Part shown: positions 15,765 through 24,042 of the stretch, one piece after another
How the letters are laid out: the number at the start of each line of letters is the position of its first letter
Position numbering within the stretch: position 1 is the stretch's first letter
Assembly: GCF_947166265.1 (NCBI RefSeq)
Contig: NZ_CAMVDO010000029.1
Span: forward strand, 1 to 33,800
DNA from: an uncultured Fibrobacter sp.
GTDB taxonomy: Bacteria; Fibrobacterota; Fibrobacteria; Fibrobacterales; Fibrobacteraceae
Reading direction: 5' to 3'
Length of the DNA: 33,800 nt
Notes under the pieces: generated by a model
Database searches by the model: none
Told to the model about the DNA's origin: nothing
What the model saw: only the letters and a program-made list of their open reading frames with translations
Translations under genes and position numbers: made by a program

Positions 15765-16910
15765 CTATCTGCCTAAAGTTTCACGGTAATTGTGGACGGC
15801 GGCCTTGTAGGTGCTGACCGCCTTTGCGACGCGGGCTGCGATGTCTTCTTGCGCCTTGGTCGTTGTCATGTAGGTTTCTTCTTCGGGGTTGCTGATAAAG
15901 CCGATTTCGAAGAGGACTGCGGGCATGAGCGCACCGACGAGCACCATGAATCCTGCACCGCCGACGCCTCCGCCCTGGCGCTTGATTTTGCCACCGTCGA
16001 ATGCCTTGAGCATTTCTTCGGTGAACATGTAGCTGTTCTGCTTGTACTTTTCGAGGCGAGCTTCCAGCTTGAACCATTCGAGGGGGGAGAGTTCTTCCTT
16101 GGCGTTCTTTTCGCCGTAGAGCGTGGCCACCTTGTTTTCGCGGCGGGCAATCGCCTTGTCTTCTTCGCTTTCGGGGGCACGTAGCACGTACACGTGATAG
16201 CCCTTGATTTGTTTTTTGCGTTCGGGCGTGGCGTCAATCGCGTTGCAGTGCAGGCTGATAAACAGATCGCCGTCCCATTGGTTGGCCAGGTTCGCGCGTT
16301 CGCCGAGTTCGATGAACACGTCCTTGTCGCGGGTCATCTTGACGTTGAAACCTTCTTTTTCGAGAGCCTTTTTCAGGAGTTTGCCGACGGCGAGTACGAT
16401 ATCCTTTTCGTTGGAATTCTTGCCCTGGGCGCCGGTGTCCTTGCCGCCGTGGCCGGGGTCAATCACGATGGTCTTGACTTCGCGGGTTCCTGCGGTTTCG
16501 TTCTTGGGTTTTGCTGCCGTGGTGGCGGGAGTTGCTGGGACTGCGGCGACTTTAGCCGAAGACGAAGAAACTTTTGCGGCGGAGCTGCTGCTTGCTGGGG
16601 CGACCGGTGCTGTTTTGTCGGTCTTGTATAGGCTAGCGACATCTGCCGAATCGAGCAGAATGTGCCCGTCCGTAATTTCGGGGGCGTGCTTGAGTTCTAT
16701 GGAGTTGCCGTGGCTACTGACGTAGGGGAGCCCGATGGCGAACTTGAGTGTGTCGCCTTCGCCTGCGAGTAGGAATGTCTTTTGGACGGGGAACCAGTGG
16801 AAACTAGCCTTGTGTTCCTTGGCGACTTGTTCGGCGTCAACCTTGTTGCTTGCCCAGGCAGAAGCTGCGAGAGCGACGCAAAGGAAAATGAGCCAAACAA
16901 GGTTTCTCAT
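15765..16910 (-). CDS. N-acetylmuramoyl-L-alanine amidase (Amidase_3, AmiC type)
   Basis: A 381-residue exported cell-wall hydrolase that cuts the lactyl-amide bond between muramic acid and the stem peptide. It has a signal peptide (about 1-20, ending ASA) and an N-terminal region of unclear fold (about 25-110). A Ser/Ala/Pro-rich linker (about 100-140) leads to a C-terminal Amidase_3 domain. The zinc ligands are visible: DPGHGG (His), NEKDIVL (Glu) and SLHCNA (His), and the catalytic Glu lies in VLFEIGFISN near the C-terminus. Between the third ligand and that Glu sits a long Lys/Glu-rich helical insertion. Such insertions are autoinhibitory in AmiA/B/C-type daughter-cell-separation amidases, so control by an activator is plausible. 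Its ATG overlaps the smpB stop. Confidence 0.93.
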   Translation of the reverse strand: MRNLVWLIFLCVALAASAWASNKVDAEQVAKEHKASFHWFPVQKTFLLAGEGDTLKFAIGLPYVSSHGNSIELKHAPEITDGHILLDSADVASLYKTDKTAPVAPASSSSAAKVSSSSAKVAAVPATPATTAAKPKNETAGTREVKTIVIDPGHGGKDTGAQGKNSNEKDIVLAVGKLLKKALEKEGFNVKMTRDKDVFIELGERANLANQWDGDLFISLHCNAIDATPERKKQIKGYHVYVLRAPESEEDKAIARRENKVATLYGEKNAKEELSPLEWFKLEARLEKYKQNSYMFTEEMLKAFDGGKIKRQGGGVGGAGFMVLVGALMPAVLFEIGFISNPEEETYMTTTKAQEDIAARVAKAVSTYKAAVHNYRETLGR

Positions 16911-17380
16911 TATTTGTGCGCCTTTGCCGCACGGGCCATTTCGAGTTTTGCGTCGCGGTTGATGATGTCTTGACGCTTGTCGCGCTGATCCTTACCACGG
17001 CAGATTCCCATTTCGAGCTTGGCGTGGCGGTTCTTGAAGTAGAGCTTCAAGGGAATGAGCGTACAGCCCTTCTGCTCCTTGGCCTTGCGCATCTTGGCGA
17101 TTTCGTGCACGTGGGCCAGGAGCTTGCGGCGCCTTGCTGGGAAATGGTTGAAACGGTTAGCGAAAAGGTATTCGTCGATGTGTGCACCCACGAGCCAGAT
17201 TTCGTTCTTGGATTCATCGATGTCGATCCACGCTTCGCCCAAGGTGCACTTGCCGTCACGGATGGACTTGACTTCCGAACCGATGAGCATAATACCCACC
17301 TCGAATGTCTCGTCGACGAAGTAGAGGTGGTTCGCCTTGCGGTTTACGATGACCGGAGTGCTCTGTTCCTTTTTCGCCAT
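16910..17380 (-). CDS. smpB: SsrA-binding protein SmpB
   Basis: A 156-residue SmpB, the partner of tmRNA in rescuing ribosomes stalled on broken messages. Signature segments are present: the N-terminal NRKANHLYFVDETFEVG, GSEVKSIRDGKCTLGEAW, HFPARRRKLL, and the basic C-terminal tail (KDQRDKRQDI) that mimics mRNA in the decoding channel. Length is normal (150-160 aa). It lies 3 bp after the obg stop, and its own stop overlaps the start of the amidase gene, so obg-smpB-amidase is a tight operon. No tmRNA gene was seen in the window. Confidence 0.96.
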   Translation of the reverse strand: MAKKEQSTPVIVNRKANHLYFVDETFEVGIMLIGSEVKSIRDGKCTLGEAWIDIDESKNEIWLVGAHIDEYLFANRFNHFPARRRKLLAHVHEIAKMRKAKEQKGCTLIPLKLYFKNRHAKLEMGICRGKDQRDKRQDIINRDAKLEMARAAKAHK

Positions 17381-17383
17381 TCG

Positions 17384-18535
17384 TTAAGCCTTCTTCTTGC
17401 TCCAGCCGGATTTTGTGCCGGCGCTTTTTGAAGCGGTAGCCTTCTTGGCAGCTCCCGTCTTGGTGGAGGCGCTCTTCTTGGCTGCTGTTTTGGTGCCGTT
17501 CTTGCCGCTTGTCTTGCTGTTGAAGCTGGTTTCGACCTTCTTGCTTTCCCAGCCGACTTTTTTCTTCTGGGCGTGCGGAACGGCTTCGTCCAGTGCTTGC
17601 ATCAGTTCCTTGCAACCGTCGCCGTTCATGGCCGAGGTCACGATGACCTTTTCCTTGTGCGCCTTGAACTGGCTGATCGCTTCGTCGATGCCGAGGTCGC
17701 TCTTGTTGAGGGCGATTACGTAAGGCTTCTTTGCGAGCTTCGGGTGGAATGCCTTGAGTTCTTCCTTAAGAACGGTAAACTGCTCGTAGGCGTTTTCTGC
17801 AAAACCGTCGATCACGAACAACAGCGTGTGCGTACGTTCGATGTGCTTTAAAAACTGGTGGCCGAGGCCCTTGCCTTCGCTAGCGCCTTCGAGCAAACCA
17901 GGGATGTCTGCGACCACGAAGCTGTGGCCGTTCATCTGCACAATGCCGAGTACCGGTTCGAGGGTGGTAAACGGATAGTCGCCGACTTTCGGGCGGCCAC
18001 TCGAAATCTTGTTCACGAGGCTAGACTTGCCTGCGTTCGGGAAACCGACGAGGCCTACGTCTGCCATAAGCTTGAGTTCCAAGAAAAGTTCGCGCTTTTC
18101 GCCTTTTTCGCCGGGGGTGCACTTGCGCGGAGCCTGGTTGGCAGGCGTTGCAAAATGCTGGTTGCCCATGCCGCCCTTGCCGCCGCGAGCCGCAATCCAC
18201 TTTTGGCCGGGTTCGGTAAGGTCTGCGAGAATGCGACCTTCGGCATCCTTCACGATGGTGCCGCGCGGAACGTCCACAATCAGGTCTTCGGCGCTACGAC
18301 CGGTACAACGCTTGGCGCCACCGGGCTGTCCGCTTTGAGCCTTGTACAGGCGAGCGTTACCCATGTCGAGCAGGGTAGAGAACTGTTCGTTCACCTGCAG
18401 AATCACATGACCGCCGCGACCGCCGTCACCGCCATCAGGACCGCCGAGGGGAACGAACTTTTCGCGGTGGAAACTGCAAATGCCATCGCCGCCCTTACCG
18501 GAGCGAACTTCAATTGATTTTTCGTCTAGGAACAT
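17384..18535 (-). CDS. obg: Obg/CgtA GTPase with a basic tail
   Basis: A 383-residue Obg-family GTPase involved in late 50S subunit assembly. The N-terminal Obg fold shows its Gly-rich loops (GGPDGGDGGRGGHV, about residues 32-45). The G domain has all motifs: GFPNAGKSSL (G1), YPFTTLEP (switch I), DIPGL (G3), NKSD (G4) and TSA (G5). The C-terminus is not the folded OCT domain of many homologues but a Lys/Ala/Thr/Ser-rich tail of about 50 residues (KKSAST, AAKKATASK), like histone-H1-type tails. The start MFLDEKSIEV was chosen because it begins the conserved fold; upstream codons are hydrophobic and unrelated. No clear Shine-Dalgarno sequence is seen. It is first gene of the obg-smpB-amidase operon. 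Confidence 0.95.
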   Translation of the reverse strand: MFLDEKSIEVRSGKGGDGICSFHREKFVPLGGPDGGDGGRGGHVILQVNEQFSTLLDMGNARLYKAQSGQPGGAKRCTGRSAEDLIVDVPRGTIVKDAEGRILADLTEPGQKWIAARGGKGGMGNQHFATPANQAPRKCTPGEKGEKRELFLELKLMADVGLVGFPNAGKSSLVNKISSGRPKVGDYPFTTLEPVLGIVQMNGHSFVVADIPGLLEGASEGKGLGHQFLKHIERTHTLLFVIDGFAENAYEQFTVLKEELKAFHPKLAKKPYVIALNKSDLGIDEAISQFKAHKEKVIVTSAMNGDGCKELMQALDEAVPHAQKKKVGWESKKVETSFNSKTSGKNGTKTAAKKSASTKTGAAKKATASKSAGTKSGWSKKKA

Positions 18536-18617
18536 GATGCAAATGTAGAAAAAGAACAGGGCTTGGTGTATTTGGATTCTATATTTGGTATGATAAAACA
18601 ATGGTCAAAGGGAAAAA

Positions 18618-19823
18618 ATGAAGACAAGACAAATTAACCTGATTGTAGCGGGGGCGTTGGCTGTTTTTGGCCTGTGCGCTTGCGATGACGAAACGACTGC
18701 TGCGTCCGAATCTCCTGCAATGTCCGTGCTTGAGTCGGGCAAAAAATTGGGCGATTGCACCAAGAACAATGTGGGCGAAATGGTTTATGTGTCTGATTTC
18801 TCAGCTGTGTTCTACTGTGCTGATGGTAAGTGGCAGATGCTGAACGGCAAGGACGGTGCCGATGGAAAAGATGGGGCCGATGGTAAAAATGGTGCTGATG
18901 GAAAGAACGGAACCGATGGCAAGAATGGTACCGATGGTAAAAACGGAACGGATGGCAAGGATGGTGAAAATGGAGCCGATGGGCAGGGAGGCTCGTCTGG
19001 CCGCGATACCGTTGTTGTGAACCAAAAGGATACAGTTGTCGTTCGCGATACGGTCGTGGTGGTTAACCGTGATACCGTGGTGATTAAGGAAACGAGTGGT
19101 TCAGGAAGCTCTGAAAGCTCGGGTAGCGGAACATCGCTGACGGGAAAAACGAATTGGGTGTATTTGAACCCTGCAATTAGTTATGGCGAAATAGCCGATG
19201 AACGCGATGGCCAAGTGTACAAGACCGTGAAGATTGGTGACCAGGTGTGGATGGCTGAAAACTTGAATTTTGAATACAAAGTTGTTGACGAAAGTACAGG
19301 TAAAGAAAAATCAATCGGCAATTATTGCAATAAAGACGGTTGCTTGAAGTTTGGTCGTTATTATTCATGGGCTGCGGCTATGGACAGCGCCGGAGTTTAT
19401 TCAGAAAGCGGAAAGGGCTGTGGTTATGGTCTGACTTGCACACCAGTTTATCCTGTTCGTGGCATTTGCCCCGAAGGCTGGCATCTGCCGGATTCGACGG
19501 AATGGGAAGCCTTGTATAAGGCGGTGGGCAGTTCCCCCTATGCCATGCAGGCGATTGAATTTGAAAAATGGCTGTATGCGACTAATGCCTACGGGTTCTC
19601 CGCGCTCCCTGCTGGCAACTGCGACTTTCGTTCTAGTTGTTCTTCCTCCTTCGAGAATGTCGGTTCTTATGCCAACTTCTGGAGTTCCTCTGATCTCGGT
19701 GGTAGCACGTTCGCCTACTACTGGAACATGGGAGCGACCTATGCAAGCATCGAGCGCTACTACGACTTCCGCGGCGCCAAGTACGACGGCTTCGCAGTTC
19801 GTTGCCTTAAGGACTCCGAATAA
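18618..19823 (+). CDS. FISUMP-domain lipoprotein with a collagen-like repeat
   Basis: A 401-residue lipoprotein (lipobox LAVFGLCAC). A Cys module with the pattern C-T-K...Y-C-A-D-G-K-W (about 41-76) is followed by a Gly-x-y collagen-like tract of 15 or so triplets (about 75-127, built of GKDGAD/GKNGTD units). Next is a DTVVV-repeat stretch (about 133-155) and a Ser/Gly linker. The C-terminal FISUMP domain (about 190-400) shows VYKTVKIGDQVWMAENL, CPEGWHLPDSTEWEALY, FWSSSD and FAVRCLKD. This family was named for F. succinogenes and belongs to the broader fibrobacter paralogous set of presumed carbohydrate-binding or surface proteins, though its role is not established. It is divergent from obg; AAAGGGAAA precedes the ATG. 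Confidence 0.9.
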   Translation: MKTRQINLIVAGALAVFGLCACDDETTAASESPAMSVLESGKKLGDCTKNNVGEMVYVSDFSAVFYCADGKWQMLNGKDGADGKDGADGKNGADGKNGTDGKNGTDGKNGTDGKDGENGADGQGGSSGRDTVVVNQKDTVVVRDTVVVVNRDTVVIKETSGSGSSESSGSGTSLTGKTNWVYLNPAISYGEIADERDGQVYKTVKIGDQVWMAENLNFEYKVVDESTGKEKSIGNYCNKDGCLKFGRYYSWAAAMDSAGVYSESGKGCGYGLTCTPVYPVRGICPEGWHLPDSTEWEALYKAVGSSPYAMQAIEFEKWLYATNAYGFSALPAGNCDFRSSCSSSFENVGSYANFWSSSDLGGSTFAYYWNMGATYASIERYYDFRGAKYDGFAVRCLKDSE

Positions 19824-20146
19824 TTTATCCCGTATAATTTGAAAAAATGCCAGTTCCTATTCCTTGGGGCTGGCTTTTGCTTTTCAGCGAATAATCGTTG
19901 CGTTGACCCCATTCTGGAATTTCTTGGACTTGAATATCTGTATGGCAGATGTCAAAAACTCGTCTGGATTCCGGATTTGTACCCAAAGGCGGAGACGATG
20001 ACCGCGCCATCCACCGTGCGGGAATCCTTGATTATGAGACCGACAAGCCGATTGTCGATAGTGTCAATTTTACGGTGGGAATTTTGACTCAGATCTGTTT
20101 GTTTTTTACATTTGAAGAAGTAATGTCTGAACATTAGAGGCTTACA
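19824..20146. other. 323-bp gap between the two FISUMP genes
   Basis: Apart from the terminator at 19849-19878, I see nothing functional. A 62-codon frame at 19949-20137 has no ribosome site, signal peptide or recognisable motif. The AT-rich last 60 bases could hold the promoter of the gene at 20147. Confidence 0.5.
19849..19878 (+). terminator. Intrinsic terminator of the first FISUMP gene
   Basis: GCCAGTTCC (19849-19857) pairs with GGGGCTGGC (19866-19874), using two G-U wobbles, and is followed by TTTTGCTTTT. It lies 26 bp after the stop codon. Confidence 0.75.
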
Positions 20147-22285
20147 ATGAAATCTTTCGAAAAATTATTGATGGCATCGGCCTGTGCTGCGATTTTTGTG
20201 GCGTGTGGAGACGATTCCGGTAGCAACGGTAAGTCCGATGCAGGTGATGAAATCTTGCAGGCTGAAACTTTCGATGACTTGCCCAATTGCAGCAAGAACC
20301 GTGATGGCGATATCATGGAAGTTTTGGATGAACGTGTCGCCTACATTTGCGATGACGGTCGCTGGGAATACGATCATGATATCCTTGATTCCGTAAAGAC
20401 CGAAGACAAACTCCCGAATTGTACGAAAAAACGCGAAGGGGATAAGGCTTACGTCATCAAGGATGAAACTGTTGTTCACTGCTCTGATGGAAAGTGGCAA
20501 GAGACGGACTTGGAAGAGGAAAATTCCAAAACGAAGTCTTCCAGCTCCAAGAAAAATTCCGAAGGCAAGTCAAGCGGAAAATTCAGTGATGACGATAGCT
20601 CCGATAGTGGAAACGGAAAGTCATCTGCAAATAGCTCTAGCAGCAATGGCGGCGAAAAGTCCAAGGAAAGTTCTTCGGACAGTAAGGAAAGTGGAAACAC
20701 TGAAAAAAGTTCCGATAGCAGGGACGCCGTCGAGTCGACAGGTACCGAACGCGATTCTCGCGATGACCAGGTTTATAAGACCGTGAAGATCGGAAACCAG
20801 TGGTGGTTTGCTGAAAACTTGAACTATGACGACGGCTATGGTGTGTGTCCGATGAAGGAAGAATCGAACTGCAAAAAGTATGGACGTTTGTATACATTCC
20901 AGAGGGCTAGTGAAAACGCCTCTGATGCTGTTTCGGTATGTCCGAGTGGATGGCATGTTCCGGATTCTTTAGATTGGGTCGAATTGATTGCGTATGTGTC
21001 TAAAAATAATGGGGGTGAACCTGTCGGAGTAAGCCTGAAGGCCAAGAAGGGCTGGTTCGTGGAAGGCGATACGGTGCTTATCGAAGCGGGGGATCCGTTT
21101 GCTCGGGATTCAACGCGAGTTGCTGCTGCTCCGGGTACGGACCGGTTCGGTTTTAAGGCCCTGCCCGCGGGAAGCTGTTGGGAAAGGGGCGGATGCTATA
21201 TAGGGGATGACACCCGCTTTGCCGCATCGTCCTTTACTGAATTTGGCGGAGGCTATAAGCTCGCTTTTGACAAGGATGATTTTTTGTTTGATGAGGATGC
21301 CTCTTATGGATTTATTTCGGTACGTTGTCTGAAAAATCCTGTGCTGAAGGTTGATCCGATAAAGTCTGTTGCTGTGTTCGGTTCTCGATTGTGGATGGCA
21401 GAAGATTTGACGAAAAATGGTTCCGAAGTATTTTCTACCCGTGAGGCGTATATTGCGTGTCCCCAAGGCTGGAGATTACCGAGCAAGGATGAATTTGACG
21501 AACTGATGGCAAGTAAGAATTTAGATAAGATATTTAAGACGGGGGAATCTGTGTTTTTTACGAGTGATAGATATTCCTACATCATCGATTTTCGCGAATG
21601 TTTGCCCTCGGGGACTTGCACCGGTTCTCATGGGTGGGGAAAGATTCAATCTAAAGGGCTGGTCCGCTGTGTTAGGGAACAGGAAGTTGATGAAGTTGAA
21701 GAAAGTTCTGTTACGAAAGCTTCTTGCAGTGCTTCAGAATTCAATGAGTCAGATAGTTCCGTGGTTTGGTCGGTTTCTGGGTGTGGCTCGGATTGTGAAT
21801 ATATTTGGGATTTCGGAAAGGACTCTGCTGGGGTTAAGATTTCGGGCAAGACTGCGAAAAAGAAATTTTCTAATGTGGGTAGCGCCACTCCAACAGTAAA
21901 GATACGTGTCAAGAACGGTTTTGTTGTTGACGGGGAAAAGTATGATGCTTCCCGCTATGTGACTTGTCCCTCGGCTTTTGCTTCGATGGGGTCTTTGGTT
22001 TTCCCCCCGAATTCTATGGAGAGGATTCCCTTGATTGGAGGTGTGAGTTATAAGGCCGTTTTGGAAACAACTTGTAACGAATATGGCCGCTATGCGTATT
22101 TAAGTTGCGAAATGCAATATGATGGCATGGGGGATAAGGAGCTTCTGATTGAAGGTGAGAATTTTGAAGAAAAGTATAAGGGAGAATTTGTTATAAATGA
22201 AGATGTTGGTCGTAAAGTCTGTGATGGGAAGGTGTTCACCTTGAAACCTTCTGCTGATATGGAATGTTACATCAGCTACAATTAA
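20147..22285 (+). CDS. Lipoprotein with two FISUMP-like domains and a PKD-like domain
   Basis: A 712-residue lipoprotein (lipobox AIFVAC, Cys about 20). Two tandem small modules (about 44-80 and 87-124) share LPNC(S/T)K, G-D, and a closing (I/H)C-(D/S)DG-(R/K)W pattern. The same module precedes the FISUMP domain in the neighbouring gene. A Ser/Lys-rich linker follows (about 125-200). FISUMP domain 1 (about 205-400) shows VYKTVKIGNQWWFAENL, CPSGWHVPDSLDW and FISVRCLKN. A shorter second copy (about 405-515) shows SRLWMAEDL, CPQGWRLPSKDEFDEL and GLVRCVRE. Then comes a PKD-like Ig domain (about 525-605, with the typical DFGKD of the WDFG motif) and a C-terminal Cys-rich segment. It appears to be a paralogue of the upstream gene, expanded by domain addition. 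Confidence 0.88.
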   Translation: MKSFEKLLMASACAAIFVACGDDSGSNGKSDAGDEILQAETFDDLPNCSKNRDGDIMEVLDERVAYICDDGRWEYDHDILDSVKTEDKLPNCTKKREGDKAYVIKDETVVHCSDGKWQETDLEEENSKTKSSSSKKNSEGKSSGKFSDDDSSDSGNGKSSANSSSSNGGEKSKESSSDSKESGNTEKSSDSRDAVESTGTERDSRDDQVYKTVKIGNQWWFAENLNYDDGYGVCPMKEESNCKKYGRLYTFQRASENASDAVSVCPSGWHVPDSLDWVELIAYVSKNNGGEPVGVSLKAKKGWFVEGDTVLIEAGDPFARDSTRVAAAPGTDRFGFKALPAGSCWERGGCYIGDDTRFAASSFTEFGGGYKLAFDKDDFLFDEDASYGFISVRCLKNPVLKVDPIKSVAVFGSRLWMAEDLTKNGSEVFSTREAYIACPQGWRLPSKDEFDELMASKNLDKIFKTGESVFFTSDRYSYIIDFRECLPSGTCTGSHGWGKIQSKGLVRCVREQEVDEVEESSVTKASCSASEFNESDSSVVWSVSGCGSDCEYIWDFGKDSAGVKISGKTAKKKFSNVGSATPTVKIRVKNGFVVDGEKYDASRYVTCPSAFASMGSLVFPPNSMERIPLIGGVSYKAVLETTCNEYGRYAYLSCEMQYDGMGDKELLIEGENFEEKYKGEFVINEDVGRKVCDGKVFTLKPSADMECYISYN

Positions 22286-22314
22286 TTGAGCTTTGCAAGA
22301 TTTAGAAAAAAAGG

Positions 22315-22339
22315 GACCCGCCGGCGAAGCCGGCGGGTC
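22315..22339 (+). terminator. GC-rich hairpin after the second FISUMP gene
   Basis: GACCCGCCGGC and GCCGGCGGGTC form an 11-bp perfect stem around GAA, 30 bp downstream of the stop codon. The T-tract is weak (TTCAT), so strength is uncertain; it may belong to the IS end instead. Confidence 0.6.
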
Positions 22340-22440
22340 TTCATATACGGGCGTAGCCCTACAATACTAGCGGCGTGCAAGGGCACGCACGTCAATCCGC
22401 CATCTGCAAGAGTCCATACTAGGACGCCCGTAAACGGGCA

Positions 22441-22708
22441 CTACTTGCCAAACATGGATATTTGTTCGACCATTTTATCCTCCTCTAATTGTTGTTGGAT
22501 ATACGCCTTGATTCGGTCTGCGTTTTTACCAGCCGTGTCAACATAGTAGCCCCGGCACCCAAAGACCCGGTTCCTGTACTTGTTTTTCAGTTCTGGAATT
22601 GTGTCAAACAACTCCAGACTGCTCTTTCCCTTCAGGTATCCCATAAAACTTGATGTGGTACTTGCAGTTCCATGTGGTATGAGCTGTCGATTTATTTCTA
22701 TCATTCAT
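22441..22708 (-). pseudogene. tnpA: IS200/IS605 transposase TnpA with internal deletion and frameshift
   Basis: The C-terminal half is intact: FMGYLKGKSSLELFD, then CRGYYVDTAGKN with the catalytic-region tyrosines, ending MVEQISMFGK. Just upstream, in another frame from ATG 22708, is the canonical N-terminus (STAHTTWNCKYHI). The two pieces meet at about 22650. Roughly 65 residues including the His-x-His (HUH) metal site are missing, and the frame shifts at the junction. A normal Y1 transposase is about 150 aa. A fragment of 87 codons remains open from ATG 22704. This should be inactive; mobilisation in trans is not excluded. Confidence 0.85.
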
Positions 22709-22802
22709 TTTAAATCCTTTGAAATTGTTGTTATGCAGTTGGCAGACCGCATCTCAATATTAGTCAAAGGATTTTTTCATGACCGCCAGAAGGCTTTTAT
22801 GG

Positions 22803-22825
22803 AACTACCGGCGTAGCCGGTAGTT
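22803..22825. repeat. Hairpin at the tnpA-proximal end of the IS remnant
   Basis: AACTACCGGC and GCCGGTAGTT are perfect 10-bp arms around GTA, followed by TTTTCTT. It could be an IS end structure or a terminator. Confidence 0.55.
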
Positions 22826-22839
22826 TTCTTATATACAAC

Positions 22840-22867
22840 AAAGCCAGTCCAAACAGGACTGGCTTTT
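22840..22867 (-). terminator. Bidirectional terminator near argC
   Basis: AAAGCCAGTCC (22840-22850) pairs with GGACTGGCTTT (22856-22866). T-tracts flank it on both strands. It lies 50 bp beyond the argC stop and probably ends that transcript. Confidence 0.75.
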
Positions 22868-22916
22868 CTAATTTGTAGGGTGGTGCGGGCGTGTTTACCG
22901 CGAAACTCTGTTTTGT

Positions 22917-23882
22917 TTATACCAGGCTGATGCTTTCGTCCAGGCCGAGGGCAATATTCATGTTCTGAATGGCAGCACCGCTTGCGCCCTTGCCGAGGTT
23001 GTCGATAATCGTCGTCACCTGCATCACGGTTTCGTTGCCGAACACCTGAATGCGGGCGTTGTTCGTATCGTTCTCGACGGTGGCGTCAAGGCGGCCGTTG
23101 AACAGCACGGGGGCTGCTTCGTACGGCATCACCTTCACAAAGCGAGATCCTTCGTAATGTTTCGCCAAGATTTCGGTGAGGCCTTCGGGACCGACCTTCT
23201 TGGTGAGTTCATTTGCAAAGATGGCGACAGTGACCGCCATGCCCTTGTAATAAGGGCCAAGCACCGGGTTGAAGAACGGCGTATTTTCAAGTTCGCAGTA
23301 CTTCTTCATTTCGGGGAGGTGCTTGTGAGCAAGCGCTAAAGCGTACGGGGCGGGTGCCATGATAGCCTTCGATTCGCCTGCAGCGTGTGCAAGTGCCGCA
23401 GCTTCTTCGTATTCGGCAATCAGCTTCTTGCCGCCGCCGGAATAACCGGTGATGCTGTAGGCGGCAAGGTTTGCGTTTTTCGGCAAAATGCCTGCGGCAA
23501 CCAGCGGGTGTACACCGAGAATGAAGCCCGAGGCATGGCAGCCGGGGTTCGCGATGCGCTTGCTTTTGGCAATGGCTTCGCGTTGTGCAGCCGAGAGTTC
23601 CGGCATCCCGTAGGTCCAGTCGGGGTTGACGCGGTGGGCGGTCGATGCGTCAATCACGCGCGTGTTCGGATTTTCGCAGAGGGCTGCACTTTCGATAGCC
23701 GCAGCATCGGGCAGGCATAGGAACGTCACATCGGACTCGTTGATGAGTCGCTTGCGTTCGTTAATGTCTTTGCGGAGTTCGGGAGAAATGCGCAACACTT
23801 CGATGTCGTTACGCTTTGCGAGTCTCTCATAAATCTGCAGGCCAGTGGTACCTGCTTCACCATCTACGAAAACTTTGAACAT
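22917..23882 (-). CDS. argC: N-acetyl-gamma-glutamyl-phosphate reductase (type 2)
   Basis: A 321-residue ArgC, which reduces N-acetylglutamyl phosphate to the semialdehyde in arginine synthesis using NADPH. The N-terminal Rossmann loop reads DGEAGTTGLQIYERL. The active-site segment is IANPGCHASGFILGVHPL, with Cys as the catalytic nucleophile (about residue 114-118). Total length and sequence type fit the shorter, type 2 ArgC class rather than the 340-350 aa type 1 enzymes. The C-terminal residues form the dimer interface of the family. No arg operon partner is adjacent here, so regulation is probably on its own promoter, which I could not define. Confidence 0.94.
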   Translation of the reverse strand: MFKVFVDGEAGTTGLQIYERLAKRNDIEVLRISPELRKDINERKRLINESDVTFLCLPDAAAIESAALCENPNTRVIDASTAHRVNPDWTYGMPELSAAQREAIAKSKRIANPGCHASGFILGVHPLVAAGILPKNANLAAYSITGYSGGGKKLIAEYEEAAALAHAAGESKAIMAPAPYALALAHKHLPEMKKYCELENTPFFNPVLGPYYKGMAVTVAIFANELTKKVGPEGLTEILAKHYEGSRFVKVMPYEAAPVLFNGRLDATVENDTNNARIQVFGNETVMQVTTIIDNLGKGASGAAIQNMNIALGLDESISLV

Positions 23883-24000
23883 GGTTAATAGTGGTTAGTG
23901 GTTAGATTTGGGGTTTTAGGGGCGGAGCCCCTAGGCGAAGGGGTGACGAGCAACGAAGTTCTCGGAGTGCGAGTCAGGGGAAGGCTTTCCCCTTGTCCTT
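23883..24000. repeat. GC-palindrome-rich intergenic repeat between argC and the SEC-C gene
   Basis: Two hairpins are seen: AGGGGC-GGA-GCCCCT at about 23920-23935 and GGGGAA/TTCCCC at about 23978-23994, with a GACGAGCAACGAAG stretch between. Wording suggests a dispersed palindromic repeat. No gene. Confidence 0.5.
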
Positions 24001-24042
24001 TCGTCTCTCGTCTGTAGGCTCGGAGAGCCGTTCTTTCGTCTA
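24001..24042 (-). repeat. GACGAAAGAAC hairpin repeat, copy B, starting at the SEC-C gene stop codon
   Basis: On the minus strand: TAGACGAAAGAAC, then stem GGCTC-TCC-GAGCC (24017-24029), then TACAGACGAGAGACGA. The TAG is the stop codon of the SEC-C gene. Same element as at 9255-9300. Confidence 0.75.

Larger units (their letters stand above)
22345..22830 (-). mobile_element. Remnant of an IS200/IS605-family element
   Basis: A truncated tnpA-like frame sits between hairpins of the kind found at IS200/IS605 ends: GCCCGT-AA-ACGGGC at 22426-22439, just past the tnpA stop, and AACTACCGGC-GTA-GCCGGTAGTT at 22803-22825 on the other side. There are no inverted terminal repeats, as expected for the family. 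Exact ends are uncertain, and the element looks inactive. Confidence 0.5.

Noticed and set aside
19949-20137. 62-codon frame between the FISUMP genes
   Set aside because: No Shine-Dalgarno sequence, signal peptide or familiar motif; it ends in AT-rich promoter-like sequence.
22345-22440. Small RNA from the GC-rich hairpins beside the IS remnant
   Set aside because: Hairpins fit IS200/IS605 ends or a terminator; no promoter was seen.
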